32,162 nt of DNA from positions 1 through 32,162 of IMG/VR virus record IMGVR_UViG_3300017992_000059; one strand, 5' to 3'. Positions 24,028-32,039 of this stretch are shown piece by piece. The notes beneath the pieces were generated by a model that worked only from the letters and a program-made list of their open reading frames with translations, made no database searches and was not told the origin of the DNA. The stretch is from a virus. The translations under genes and the position numbers were made by a program. Numbering within the stretch: the stretch's first letter is position 1; each line of letters opens with the position of its first letter.

Positions 24028-25977
24028 GTGGCAGAATATACACCAGAAGACATACAAAGAATGTCCGACGATGCACTTAACGCAATTCGAAATCTTGAAA
24101 TTACAGCAGACGCATCAGAAAGAGCACAGCGAAAATTAAACGCAGTTAAAGCTAAAGGCACTGCAACGACCGAAGAATTAAATTCTGCAATGTCTAAAGC
24201 CGAATTAGCTCAGCGTAGACATGCCGAAGCTGAACGAGAAGCAGAACTTACAACTAGAAGATTCTCTAAGCAAATAGCCACTACTAAACAAGGTCTTAAA
24301 AGTTTAGGCGGAGAGTTTCTGGGTGTTGGTAAACAATTTGCTACTGGTTCAACAGATATTACTATATTTTCGGACGTTATTAAAACAGCTACAAACGTGG
24401 TATCTGAGTTAGCTGGATCAATTCCTGTTGTTGGATCTTATTTAGAATCGTTTGGTAAAGGTGTCGGCGAAGCTGGTGCATTCCTTGTTGAGCGATTAGG
24501 TGTAACTTATGATTCGTTTCAAAAATTAAGTTCAGTTGGTGCAACCGCCGGTGATGGAATGGAAAACATCGTTGCAGGGTTTGAACGTTTACAATTACCA
24601 CTAGCAGAATATACTGCCCTAATAGGTGATAATGCAGAATTACTTGCATCACTAGGAGTCACAACACACGATTCCATTGAGGCAATTACAGGTGCTTCAG
24701 CATCATTTAAAACTTCAGAAATAGGTAAACAATTTCGTATGCTAGGTTATTCTGCTGAAGATTTTACTGAATCAATGATTGAATATTCAGACATGCAGCG
24801 TAAAATGGGTCAGGCTGATATGATGGATCAGTACAATCTAACACAGTCGACACAAAAGTATCTACTTGAACTTGATGCTATTGCTAAAATAACTGGTATG
24901 AGTCGTAAAGAAGCTGAAAACGACATGAAGTCAAGAATGGGCGATGATAGATTCCGTGCTATGACTGCTAAAATGGTTGCTAACGGACAAGAAGATTTAG
25001 CACGTCAAATGAATGCTACATTAACAGTATTAGGCAAACATGACAAAGACTTAGCAACAGGTTTAGGGCATTTAATGACAGGTTTTGCTAGTTCTGAAGA
25101 AGCAACAAAAGTATTAGTTACATTAGGCTCAGAAGCACAAACTGCCGCAGTAGCTTTTAAAGAAGGACGTATTAGTCAGGAAGAATTTACAAATACCATT
25201 CAAAAACAAGCCGGCGCATATACATCGTCAATGGGAGACTTAACAGAAGCAGTAGGTACACCTCAAGGCTTCTTAGACTTCTCTAAAATGATGGATTTAT
25301 CAACTGAAAAGTACGGAAAGCTAGGAGAAGCAATTGATAAGGTTATGGTTAAACAGCAAGAACAAATGACAGCTCTTGGTGGAGTAACCGATTCGTTAAA
25401 CGAATCAAAATTAAATATAGAAAAATCAGCAACTGCTTTATCGTCGTTGACTGCTGATAGTAAATTAATGGCTGATGCTGTTAAAATAATGACAGAGGCA
25501 ATGGAAAAAGCAACAACATGGATTAAAGAAAATGTTGACGCTGATACCAAACAAGAAAAATATCGTAAAAGTTTAGGCAATAGACGCAAATACAGAGGTA
25601 GTCAAAGAAAACGAGCTAACACACAAAATATTAATAACAATATAGCTAACACTCAAAACATTACTACAGAAGAAATTGTTAATGAAAATCCGGATGTAAT
25701 GAAGGTTACTCCTAATCTTCAAGCACCTGTTGAAACTAAAACAACTACAACTCCAACATTAAAACCAGACAAAAAACAACCAAGTAATGTTACAGAGCCA
25801 ACTAAACCTGCAGATAAAACAATAGATAATAAACAAGCACGTTATGAAACTGAATCAATGAATAGACAATTAACTGCATCATTGAATACAATGACTAACT
25901 ATTTAAGAGTGCAAAATAGCAAAATGGATGAGTTAATACGCCATAATAAAAACATTGCTAACAATACAACAGTCTGA
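24028..25977 (+). CDS. Tail tape measure protein (gp29-like, 649 aa)
   Basis: This protein sets tail length and is expelled during infection. It is predicted to be mostly helical: an Ala/Glu/Arg-rich coiled coil at residues 15-90 (ASERAQRKLNAVKAK, then AEAEREAELTTRRFS), a hydrophobic central segment near 115-165 (VVSELAGSIPVVGSYLESFG, then AGAFLVERLG), further helices to 500, a basic linker near 515-530 and a Thr/Pro/Asn-rich stretch before a final coiled coil. At about 1.5 angstrom per residue, 649 aa would give a tail near 100 nm, close to T4 (gp29, 590 aa). The start is GTG at 24028, with GAGG at 24014-24017. Its neighbours, gp26 and the 75-aa chaperone-like ORF, support the call. Sequence homology to T4 gp29 itself is not obvious. 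Confidence 0.8.
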   Translation: MAEYTPEDIQRMSDDALNAIRNLEITADASERAQRKLNAVKAKGTATTEELNSAMSKAELAQRRHAEAEREAELTTRRFSKQIATTKQGLKSLGGEFLGVGKQFATGSTDITIFSDVIKTATNVVSELAGSIPVVGSYLESFGKGVGEAGAFLVERLGVTYDSFQKLSSVGATAGDGMENIVAGFERLQLPLAEYTALIGDNAELLASLGVTTHDSIEAITGASASFKTSEIGKQFRMLGYSAEDFTESMIEYSDMQRKMGQADMMDQYNLTQSTQKYLLELDAIAKITGMSRKEAENDMKSRMGDDRFRAMTAKMVANGQEDLARQMNATLTVLGKHDKDLATGLGHLMTGFASSEEATKVLVTLGSEAQTAAVAFKEGRISQEEFTNTIQKQAGAYTSSMGDLTEAVGTPQGFLDFSKMMDLSTEKYGKLGEAIDKVMVKQQEQMTALGGVTDSLNESKLNIEKSATALSSLTADSKLMADAVKIMTEAMEKATTWIKENVDADTKQEKYRKSLGNRRKYRGSQRKRANTQNINNNIANTQNITTEEIVNENPDVMKVTPNLQAPVETKTTTTPTLKPDKKQPSNVTEPTKPADKTIDNKQARYETESMNRQLTASLNTMTNYLRVQNSKMDELIRHNKNIANNTTV

Positions 25978-25983
25978 TAAATA
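25976..25983 (+). promoter_or_regulatory. T4-type late promoter abutting gp20
   Basis: GATAAATA begins inside the tape measure stop codon (TGA 25975-25977) and is followed by CTCCT and ATG. The predicted transcription start coincides with the A of the gp20 ATG. No Shine-Dalgarno sequence is present. Confidence 0.65.
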
Positions 25984-25988
25984 CTCCT

Positions 25989-27740
25989 ATGCCGCATAAG
26001 AAACGTTTTAGAAATTTATCAAATACAGATGGTCAATTCTCGCCTATTTCAGGTGCAAGAGGTAGTGGTAGCACAGAATCAATGAATGCAACCGCAGCCT
26101 TTCGTAACTACGAAGCAGGATTACCCGAAGTGTACACTGGTCATCCAAATCGTGTTGAGCGATATACTCAGTACGAAGCAATGGATATGGACAGTGAAAT
26201 TAATGCATGTTTGGATATTATTGCAGAGTTTAGTACACAAGAAAATGATCAAAACGGCACTTCATTTGAAATTAAGTTTAACGAAGATCCTACAGAAAAC
26301 GAAGTTAACTTAATTAAACAGCAGTTACAGCAATGGAATAAACTTAATAAGTTTGATCAACGTATCTTTAAATTATTTAGAAACACATTAAAGTATGGTG
26401 ATCAAGTATTCATACGTGATCCAGAAACATTTGAGTTATATTGGGTAGAACCAGAGAAAGTATCACGAGTTATTGTTAACGAAAGCGAAGGTAAAGAGCC
26501 AGAGCAGTATATTGTTCTAGACATTAACCCTAACTTTGAGAATTTAACAGTAGCACAAAAGTCAACAAACGACTTTAAAAAGACACCGCAAACTGGTAGT
26601 CAAGGTGCTCCGTATAACTTTAATGCACCAGGCGGTGGAGCACAAGGTGCCCAAGGACGTTTTGCAGAAGCAATGAACGAAAGTGCTGTGGATGCTAAAC
26701 ACATTGTACACTTATCATTAACAGAAGGTCTAGATTACTACTGGCCATTTGGACAAAGTGTTTTAGAAAACATTTTTAAAGTTTACAAACAAAAAGAATT
26801 ATTAGAAGATGCTATTCTTATCTATCGCATACAACGTGCGCCAGAAAGACGTATCTTTAAGATTGACGTAGGTAATATGCCATCGCATATGGCTATGCAA
26901 TTTGTTGAGCGTATTAAAAATGAAATACATCAACGCAGAATCCCAACACATAACGGTGGTGGACAGTCTGTAATGGATGCAACATACAATCCGTTATCGA
27001 TTAACGAAGATTACTTCTTCCCAACAACAGCAGAAGGTCGTGGATCATCAGTAGATACTTTACCAGGAGGTGATAACTTAGGTGAGATTGACGACTTAAA
27101 ATACTTTAATAACAAACTAGCACGTGGTTTGCGTGTACCTAGTTCATATTTGCCTACAGGACCAGAAGATAATCAAACACCGTTAAGTGATGGGCGTGTT
27201 GGTACAGCAATGATACAAGAATTCCGCTTTAACCAATACTGCGAGCGTTTACAGCGTACAATTTGTGACAAATTAGACGATGAGTTTAAGATGTTTTTAC
27301 GTTGGAGAGGCTTTAACATTGATTCTAGCTTATTTAATTTAAAGTTCAATGCTCCTCAAAACTTTGCAAGTTATAGACAAGCAGAAATGGATGGTGCTAG
27401 AGCTGGAACATTTGGACAAATGGAAGCATTGCCGTATATTTCGAAACGTTTTGCAATGGAACGTTTCTTAGGATTAACCGAAGAAGAAATCCAACGTAAC
27501 AGTGATCTATGGAACGAAGAACAAGGTACAGACAATGACATAGGTGCTGAAGGTTCGGATTTACGAAGTGTTGGTGTAATGCCAGGCGGCATGGAAGCAG
27601 ACTTGGGCAACCTAGAAGATATGGATATGGATGGCGATATTGATGCAACTGATGCTGAATTATCAACTGGTGAAGTACCAGATGCAGCAGGCGCAGTAGG
27701 TTCTCCACCAGGTGGCGGCATGCCTCCAGAAGGAATGTAA
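25989..27740 (+). CDS. gp20: Portal vertex protein gp20
   Basis: The dodecameric portal acts as head-assembly initiator, DNA channel and neck attachment. Family segments are clear: RVERYTQYEAMDMDSEINAC, LDIIAEFSTQEND, FKLFRNTLKYGDQVFIRDPE, then HLSLTEGLDYYWPFGQSVLE, YRIQRAPERRIFKIDVGNMP, a central DATYNPLSINEDYFFPTTAE, and DDLKYFNNKLARGLRVPSSY. The length of 583 aa compares with 524 aa in T4; the extra residues are mostly the C-terminal acidic/Gly-Pro tail, which holds a perfect EF-hand-like loop at residues 544-555. The start codon follows a late promoter by 5 nt with no ribosome site, so leaderless initiation is predicted. This gene is a standard phylogenetic marker for T4-like phages. Confidence 0.95.
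   Translation: MPHKKRFRNLSNTDGQFSPISGARGSGSTESMNATAAFRNYEAGLPEVYTGHPNRVERYTQYEAMDMDSEINACLDIIAEFSTQENDQNGTSFEIKFNEDPTENEVNLIKQQLQQWNKLNKFDQRIFKLFRNTLKYGDQVFIRDPETFELYWVEPEKVSRVIVNESEGKEPEQYIVLDINPNFENLTVAQKSTNDFKKTPQTGSQGAPYNFNAPGGGAQGAQGRFAEAMNESAVDAKHIVHLSLTEGLDYYWPFGQSVLENIFKVYKQKELLEDAILIYRIQRAPERRIFKIDVGNMPSHMAMQFVERIKNEIHQRRIPTHNGGGQSVMDATYNPLSINEDYFFPTTAEGRGSSVDTLPGGDNLGEIDDLKYFNNKLARGLRVPSSYLPTGPEDNQTPLSDGRVGTAMIQEFRFNQYCERLQRTICDKLDDEFKMFLRWRGFNIDSSLFNLKFNAPQNFASYRQAEMDGARAGTFGQMEALPYISKRFAMERFLGLTEEEIQRNSDLWNEEQGTDNDIGAEGSDLRSVGVMPGGMEADLGNLEDMDMDGDIDATDAELSTGEVPDAAGAVGSPPGGGMPPEGM
27618..27653 (+). other. EF-hand/dockerin-like calcium loop in the portal C-terminal tail
   Basis: Residues 544-555 of gp20 read DMDMDGDIDATD: Asp at 1, 3, 5, 9 and 12, Gly at 6, Ile at 8. 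This fits the EF-hand loop rule and also looks like a dockerin repeat. Confidence 0.6.
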
Positions 27741-27748
27741 GGTAAATA
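27741..27748 (+). promoter_or_regulatory. Late-promoter-like octamer abutting the 78-aa gene
   Basis: GGTAAATA directly follows the gp20 stop and is followed by CTAAT and ATG, the same 13-nt spacing as at gp25 and gp20. It has two mismatches from TATAAATA. Confidence 0.5.
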
Positions 27749-27753
27749 CTAAT

Positions 27754-27990
27754 ATGATATTAAACGAATTATATGATATGGGTTTAGAAAAGTATCAAGA
27801 TGTTGAAGATGACAACAGCCAACCTGATGATTACTCAACACGAAAAACTCGTTTAACATTAAAACAAATCAACAAACTTAGACAAATGCTTGACTTAAGA
27901 AACGTTGAATATAAAGAAAAGTTAAGCAAAATTCAAAAACAATATGCAACTCCAGCACCAGAAGCCGGCGGCGGCGACATGGGCTTTTAA
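27754..27990 (+). CDS. Small prohead protein (gp67/gp68 position, 78 aa)
   Basis: The gene lies between portal and core protein genes, where T4 has the small prohead genes 67 and 68. The frame opens at 27712, but the Met at 27754 (MILNELYDMGLEKYQDVEDD) is preferred because it avoids a 29-nt overlap with gp20 and follows the late-promoter octamer at the same spacing as its neighbours. The protein is charged and helical (LTLKQINKLRQMLDLRNVEY), with a Pro/Ala/Gly-rich end (PAPEAGGGDMGF). I do not recognise a specific family; a prohead-core or portal-linked role is inferred from position. Confidence 0.65.
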   Translation: MILNELYDMGLEKYQDVEDDNSQPDDYSTRKTRLTLKQINKLRQMLDLRNVEYKEKLSKIQKQYATPAPEAGGGDMGF

Positions 27991-28046
27991 GTCTTAAATT
28001 TCAAAAGATCAACCTTTTCACACCTTTTTGAACCGTTATATACTAC

Positions 28047-28070
28047 TATTTACATAAGTCATTGTAAATA
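28047..28070. repeat. Inverted repeat with late-promoter-like arms
   Basis: TATTTAC (28047-28053) and GTAAATA (28064-28070) are perfect inverted repeats around a 10-nt spacer. Each arm read outward contains the TAAATA core of a late promoter. It lies in the 124-nt gap before the core protein gene. Confidence 0.5.
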
Positions 28071-28078
28071 CGTTTATA

Positions 28079-28086
28079 TATAAATT
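28079..28086 (+). promoter_or_regulatory. Late-promoter-like octamer for the prohead core gene
   Basis: TATAAATT has one mismatch from TATAAATA. The predicted start near 28092 gives a 23-nt leader with a good GGAGAA ribosome site (28101-28106) before the ATG at 28115. Confidence 0.55.
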
Positions 28087-28114
28087 AGCCATACTTTACT
28101 GGAGAAGAATTCAC

Positions 28115-28951
28115 ATGAACAAATTTGAACAATTAATTGAGTACGTTATCAATAATGAAGATAACAAAGCGGCAGACTTATTCCACGAAATCGTAGTTGA
28201 GAAAAGCCGTGAAATTTACGAAGGCTTAATGAACGATGAAGATCCATCAAACGACTTCATTGACGACGTTGAAGCTGACGAAGAAGGCAGAGCCTTTGAA
28301 GCTGAAGAAGATGAAATCGAAGCTGGCGACGAAATGATCGGCGGTGAAGAAGAATTCGGCGGCGAAGAAGAGTTCGCAATGGGCGACGAAGAAGAAGGCG
28401 AAGAATTAGAAGATCGTGTTGTTGATTTAGAAAATCAATTAGACGAGTTAATGGCAGAGTTTGAAGACTTAATGTCAGACGAAGAACACGAAGAAGAACA
28501 TGGCATGGACTTTGACGCTGATGGCGAAATTGGCGGTGAAGAAGAAGTTGACATGGGCGACGAAGAAGAATTATCTTTTGAGTCTGAAGAAACAGACGAA
28601 GAAGCAGTTACCGAAGAAGAAGAAGTTGACGAGTCAGAAGAAGCAGAAGACTTAGAAGAAGCATTAACTTTAGACAAAGTAACTAAAGGTATTGCTAACA
28701 GCACAGAAGAAGGTACTGTTAACAAGAAAACAATCAACAATGATAACTCAGGCGCTAAAGGCTTAGGTTCAGAAGCATCACCAATTAAAACAGGCGGTGA
28801 CGCAGAAGAAAAAGGCCGTACTGCACCTGACGCAAAAGACATGGGTTACACACCAACTCAAGAAGCTGGCAAAAAAGCATTTAAATCAAGTGCTCCTAAA
28901 GCCAAAACTGGTGAAGAATCAGGTGTAAACGACAAGAGCTTAGTAAGCTAA
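28115..28951 (+). CDS. Acidic prohead core protein (gp67-like position, 278 aa)
   Basis: This protein probably belongs to the inner scaffold that fills the prohead and is cut up by gp21. The first 40 residues are helical (FEQLIEYVINNEDNKAADLF). Residues 42-190 are extremely Glu/Asp/Gly-rich, with runs such as GGEEEFGGEEEFAMGDEEEG. The C-terminus is Lys/Ala/Gly-rich. T4 gp67 is likewise very acidic but only about 80 aa, so this is a much enlarged analogue or a different core protein. It carries IYE-GLMN near residue 36, identical at the DNA level over 20 nt to a site in gp21, a likely protease cleavage site. Residues 132-143 (DFDADGEIGGEE) fit an EF-hand loop. Confidence 0.75.
   Translation: MNKFEQLIEYVINNEDNKAADLFHEIVVEKSREIYEGLMNDEDPSNDFIDDVEADEEGRAFEAEEDEIEAGDEMIGGEEEFGGEEEFAMGDEEEGEELEDRVVDLENQLDELMAEFEDLMSDEEHEEEHGMDFDADGEIGGEEEVDMGDEEELSFESEETDEEAVTEEEEVDESEEAEDLEEALTLDKVTKGIANSTEEGTVNKKTINNDNSGAKGLGSEASPIKTGGDAEEKGRTAPDAKDMGYTPTQEAGKKAFKSSAPKAKTGEESGVNDKSLVS
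28508..28543 (+). other. EF-hand-like loop in the acidic core protein
   Basis: Residues 132-143 read DFDADGEIGGEE: Asp at 1, 3 and 5, Gly at 6, Ile at 8, Glu at 12. This satisfies the EF-hand loop rule, though in so acidic a protein a chance match is more likely than in gp20. Confidence 0.4.
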
Positions 28952-28966
28952 AAGGTTCTATAAAGT

Positions 28967-29599
28967 ATGGCATATCTTAAGGAAAATTTAACCTTCGATG
29001 CCGCTAAGATTATAGTAGAATCTGACGGTGAAGGGGACAATAAGAACCTTTACATGAAAGGTATATGTATCCAAGGCGGCGTTAAAAACGCTAACCAACG
29101 TGTATATCCGGTAAACGAAATTCAAAATGCTGTTAGCACATTGAATGAACAGATTACAGGTGGATACAGTGTACTAGGCGAAGTCGATCACCCAGATGAC
29201 TTAAAAATTAATTTAGACCGCGTCAGCCACATGATTACTGAAATGTGGATGGACGGTCCGAATGGTTATGGTAAATTAAAAATACTTCCAACACCAATGG
29301 GTAAACTAGTTGAAACTATGTTACAAAGCGGTGTTAAACTAGGTGTTAGTTCACGTGGCTCAGGCAACGTTAGCGAAGCAAGCGGTGATGTAAGTGATTT
29401 TGAAATCGTAACCGTTGACGTTGTTGCTCAACCATCAGCACCAAATGCATATCCAACAGCTATTTACGAAGGCTTAATGAATATGCGTGGAGGCCAGCAG
29501 TTATTAAACATGTCTGGTGATGCTACAGTTGATAACAAAGTAAACAAGTATTTAAAAACCGAGATCGTTAAGTTAATTAAAGATCTCAAAATTCGTTAG
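28967..29599 (+). CDS. gp21: Prohead maturation protease gp21
   Basis: This serine protease (T4-type, herpes assemblin-like fold) removes the scaffold and trims the capsid protein. Key motifs are present: GEVDHPDD with the catalytic His75, and KLGVSSRGSG with Ser128 or Ser129 as nucleophile, followed by DFEIVTVDVVAQPSAP. The length of 210 aa is near that of T4 gp21 (212 aa). The C-terminal 40 residues start at IYE-GLMN (166-172), which fits the T4 cleavage rule (L/I)-x-E and probably marks self-processing. The gene lies between the core protein and gp22, as in T4. The ribosome site is weak (AAAGG, rather far from the ATG). Confidence 0.93.
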   Translation: MAYLKENLTFDAAKIIVESDGEGDNKNLYMKGICIQGGVKNANQRVYPVNEIQNAVSTLNEQITGGYSVLGEVDHPDDLKINLDRVSHMITEMWMDGPNGYGKLKILPTPMGKLVETMLQSGVKLGVSSRGSGNVSEASGDVSDFEIVTVDVVAQPSAPNAYPTAIYEGLMNMRGGQQLLNMSGDATVDNKVNKYLKTEIVKLIKDLKIR

Positions 29600-29610
29600 G
29601 AGACTAAAAA

Positions 29611-30708
29611 ATGCTAGACGCACTAAAACAACTGCTCGAAAGCGACATTATTAACGAAGACACACAAACTGCTATTCAAGAAGCATGGGATGGTCAGTTA
29701 ACAGAAGCAAAGGAAACTATCCGCGCTGAACTTCGTGAAGAATTCGCACAACGCTATGAGCATGATAAAAGCGTTATGGTTGAAGCATTAGATAAAATGG
29801 TCACTGAAGGTTTAGCTACGGAAATCAAAGAGTTTGCAGAAGAAAAAGCAAACTTAGCTGAAGACCGTGTTAAATTCCAAGGCAAGATGAATGAAAGTGC
29901 TACTAAGTTTAACGACTTCATGGTACAAAAACTTGCTGAAGAAATTACAGAATTACGCAAAGATCGCACTACTCAAACTGAAGGTTTCATTAAGTTAGAG
30001 AACTTTGTGATGGAAGCATTAGCAAAAGAGATTAAAGAATTTGCTATTGATAAGCGTGATTTAGTTGAATCTAAAGTTAAACTTGTTGCAGAAGCAAAAG
30101 ACAAATTGGACGCTTTACAGAAGAGATTTGTTGCTGAAAATGCTGCAAAAGTTAAACAAACGGTGTCTAAACAATTATCAAACGAATTGTCTACATTACA
30201 CGAAGATATCAAAGTTGCTCGTGAGAACAACTTCGGTCGTCGTATATTTGAAGCATTTGCATCAGAATTTACATCAACGCATTTAAATGAGAATGCTGAG
30301 ATCCGTAAATTACAAGGTGAAATTGCCGAGAAAGACAATAAGTTAGCCGAAGCCAAAGCCTTTGCTGTTAAAGCTAAAACATTAGTTGAGAGCAAAGAGA
30401 AAGAAATCAACATCATTAAAGAATCAAACGAACGCACATCAATCATGAGTGACTTATTAAGCCCACTTAATGATGAGAAAGCGGACGTTATGCGTTCATT
30501 ATTAGAGAACGTACAAACAGGCAGATTAAAATCTGCTTATGAAAAGTATTTGCCAGCAGTTCTTAAAGAAGGTAAAAAAGCAGTTAAAGCTGAAAAAGCA
30601 GTTATAACTGAATCTTCGAAAGAAGTTACTGGTAATAAAACCGTTACTACTAAGGGTAAAGATAGCGAGAGCAACATTATCGACCTTAAGAAGTTAGCGG
30701 GGCTTTAA
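29611..30708 (+). CDS. gp22: Prohead core scaffold gp22
   Basis: This is the main scaffolding protein of the prohead, degraded by gp21 during maturation. It is 365 aa (T4 gp22 is 269 aa). Most of it is charged coiled coil with repeating EFAEEKANLAEDRVKFQ-like units and FMVQKLAEEITELRKD, QTEGFIKLENFVMEALAKEI. The N-terminus MLDALKQLLESDIINED and the C-terminal SIMSDLLSPLNDEKADVMRS block are typical of gp22. Several (L/I)-x-E sites (LLE, IQE, LTE) are possible cleavage points. A strong ribosome site (AGGAG) lies 8 nt upstream. Position between gp21 and gp23 confirms the call. Confidence 0.9.
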   Translation: MLDALKQLLESDIINEDTQTAIQEAWDGQLTEAKETIRAELREEFAQRYEHDKSVMVEALDKMVTEGLATEIKEFAEEKANLAEDRVKFQGKMNESATKFNDFMVQKLAEEITELRKDRTTQTEGFIKLENFVMEALAKEIKEFAIDKRDLVESKVKLVAEAKDKLDALQKRFVAENAAKVKQTVSKQLSNELSTLHEDIKVARENNFGRRIFEAFASEFTSTHLNENAEIRKLQGEIAEKDNKLAEAKAFAVKAKTLVESKEKEINIIKESNERTSIMSDLLSPLNDEKADVMRSLLENVQTGRLKSAYEKYLPAVLKEGKKAVKAEKAVITESSKEVTGNKTVTTKGKDSESNIIDLKKLAGL

Positions 30709-30740
30709 TCTAAAATTTGCAAATTGGAGAAAATTTAAAA

Positions 30741-31931
30741 ATGTCACAAGAACTTTTAGAAAGCCGCTGGAGCGAGACTAAAGAAGCCCTTCTTGAAGGT
30801 CTCAATGGCGCAAAACGCAGCACAATGTCAGCTGTATTAGAAAACACACGCGGTCACTTAGTTGAATCTGCAACAGCTGGTGCTACACAAGCAGGTAACG
30901 TTGCTACTTTAAACCGTGTTATTTTACCAGTAATTCGACGTGTAATGCCTACGGTTATTGCCAACGAAATCGTTGGTGTTCAACCAATGACTGGTCCTGT
31001 TGGTCAAATCCATACACTTCGCGTTCGTTATGGTACTACAATGAATGATACTTCAGCAGCAGCTACAAGCACAACAGCTGGTGAAGAAGCATTATCACCT
31101 TTCAAAATTGCTCAAGCATACTCTGCAGGCAATGGCGCAGCTCAAGCAGACTACAAAGGTTCTGCTACAGCAGCAATGGAAGGCACAGGTGGTCGTAACA
31201 TTAGCGTTCAAATCTTAAAACAAGTTGTTGAAGCTCGCACTCGTAAGCTACAAGCTCGTTGGACTTTTGAAGCAGCTCAAGACGCACAGTCTATGCACGG
31301 TATCGACGTTGAAGCAGAAATTATGGCAGCATTAGCTCAAGAAATTACTGCTGAGATTGACCAAGAGATTTTATTATCTTTACGTTCATTAGCAAACACT
31401 GAATTCACATACGACCAAGCAGCAGTATCTGGTACAGCTACTTTCGTTGGTGACGAACACGCAGCATTATCTGTTTTAATTAACCGTACTGCTAACTTAA
31501 TCGCACAACGTACACGTCGTGGCGCAGGTAACTGGGCTGTTGTTTCACCAGCAGCATTAACAGTTTTACAATCTGCTACAACTTCAGCGTTCGCTCGTAC
31601 TACAGAAGGTACATTCGAAGCACCAACTAACACTAAAATGGTTGGTACATTAAACTCAGCTATGAAAGTTTACGTTGATTCTTATGCAGAAGACACTAAA
31701 CCAGTATTAGTTGGTTACAAAGGTTCATCAGAAACTGATGCAGCAGCGTTCTACTGCCCATACATTCCATTAATGAGCTCAGGCGTTGTATTAGATCCAT
31801 CTACTTTCGAACCAGTAGTTAGCTTTATGACTCGTTATGGATACGTCGAACTCACTAATACTGCATCATCATTAGGTAATGCTGGCGACTACCTCGGGGA
31901 GATAGCCGTTTCGAATTTAACATTTAGCTAA
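30741..31931 (+). CDS. gp23: Major capsid protein gp23
   Basis: This is a HK97-fold shell protein of 396 aa, shorter than T4 gp23 (521 aa). Typical gp23 segments are present: VATLNRVILPVIRRVMPTVI, ANEIVGVQPMTGPVGQIHTL, RVRYG, LQARWTFEAAQDAQSMHGID, AEIMAALAQEITAEIDQEIL and, near the end, MTRYGYVELTNTASSLG. The frame is open from 30717, but the ATG at 30741 is chosen because GGAG at 30726-30729 precedes it at good spacing and MSQELLESRW is a typical gp23 start. A gp21 cleavage site is likely after Glu in GHLVE-SATAG, near residue 44, as in T4 where an N-terminal piece is removed. A strong terminator follows, as expected for the most abundant virion protein. Confidence 0.95.
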   Translation: MSQELLESRWSETKEALLEGLNGAKRSTMSAVLENTRGHLVESATAGATQAGNVATLNRVILPVIRRVMPTVIANEIVGVQPMTGPVGQIHTLRVRYGTTMNDTSAAATSTTAGEEALSPFKIAQAYSAGNGAAQADYKGSATAAMEGTGGRNISVQILKQVVEARTRKLQARWTFEAAQDAQSMHGIDVEAEIMAALAQEITAEIDQEILLSLRSLANTEFTYDQAAVSGTATFVGDEHAALSVLINRTANLIAQRTRRGAGNWAVVSPAALTVLQSATTSAFARTTEGTFEAPTNTKMVGTLNSAMKVYVDSYAEDTKPVLVGYKGSSETDAAAFYCPYIPLMSSGVVLDPSTFEPVVSFMTRYGYVELTNTASSLGNAGDYLGEIAVSNLTFS

Positions 31932-31976
31932 TATACGAAAGTATAATACTAAAGTTTAGTTCAAAATGATCTAAAG

Positions 31977-32003
31977 AAAAGCCCTATTTCGGTAGGGCTT
32001 TTT
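31977..32003 (+). terminator. Strong intrinsic terminator after gp23
   Basis: AAAAGCCCTA and TAGGGCTTTT form a perfect 10-bp stem around a TTTCGG loop, with a run of T overlapping the descending arm. Confidence 0.93.
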
Positions 32004-32004
32004 C

Positions 32005-32033
32005 TTGACTTTTATTTCTGCGTATGCTATAAA
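32005..32033 (+). promoter_or_regulatory. Sigma70-like promoter after gp23
   Basis: TTGACT (32005-32010) and TATAAA (32028-32033) are separated by 17 bp. The expected start, 7 nt beyond the -10 box, falls on the ATG at 32040. The TATAAATT string could also serve as a late promoter. Confidence 0.6.
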
Positions 32034-32039
32034 TTAAAG

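Noticed and set aside
28435-28842. 135-aa Ser-rich minus-strand frame opposite the acidic core gene
   Set aside because: It is the antisense of Glu/Asp codons (mostly Ser codons), with no promoter or ribosome site, and the plus-strand gene is clearly real.
29973-30446. 157-aa minus-strand frame opposite gp22
   Set aside because: Antisense shadow of a coiled-coil gene with Glu/Lys-biased codons.
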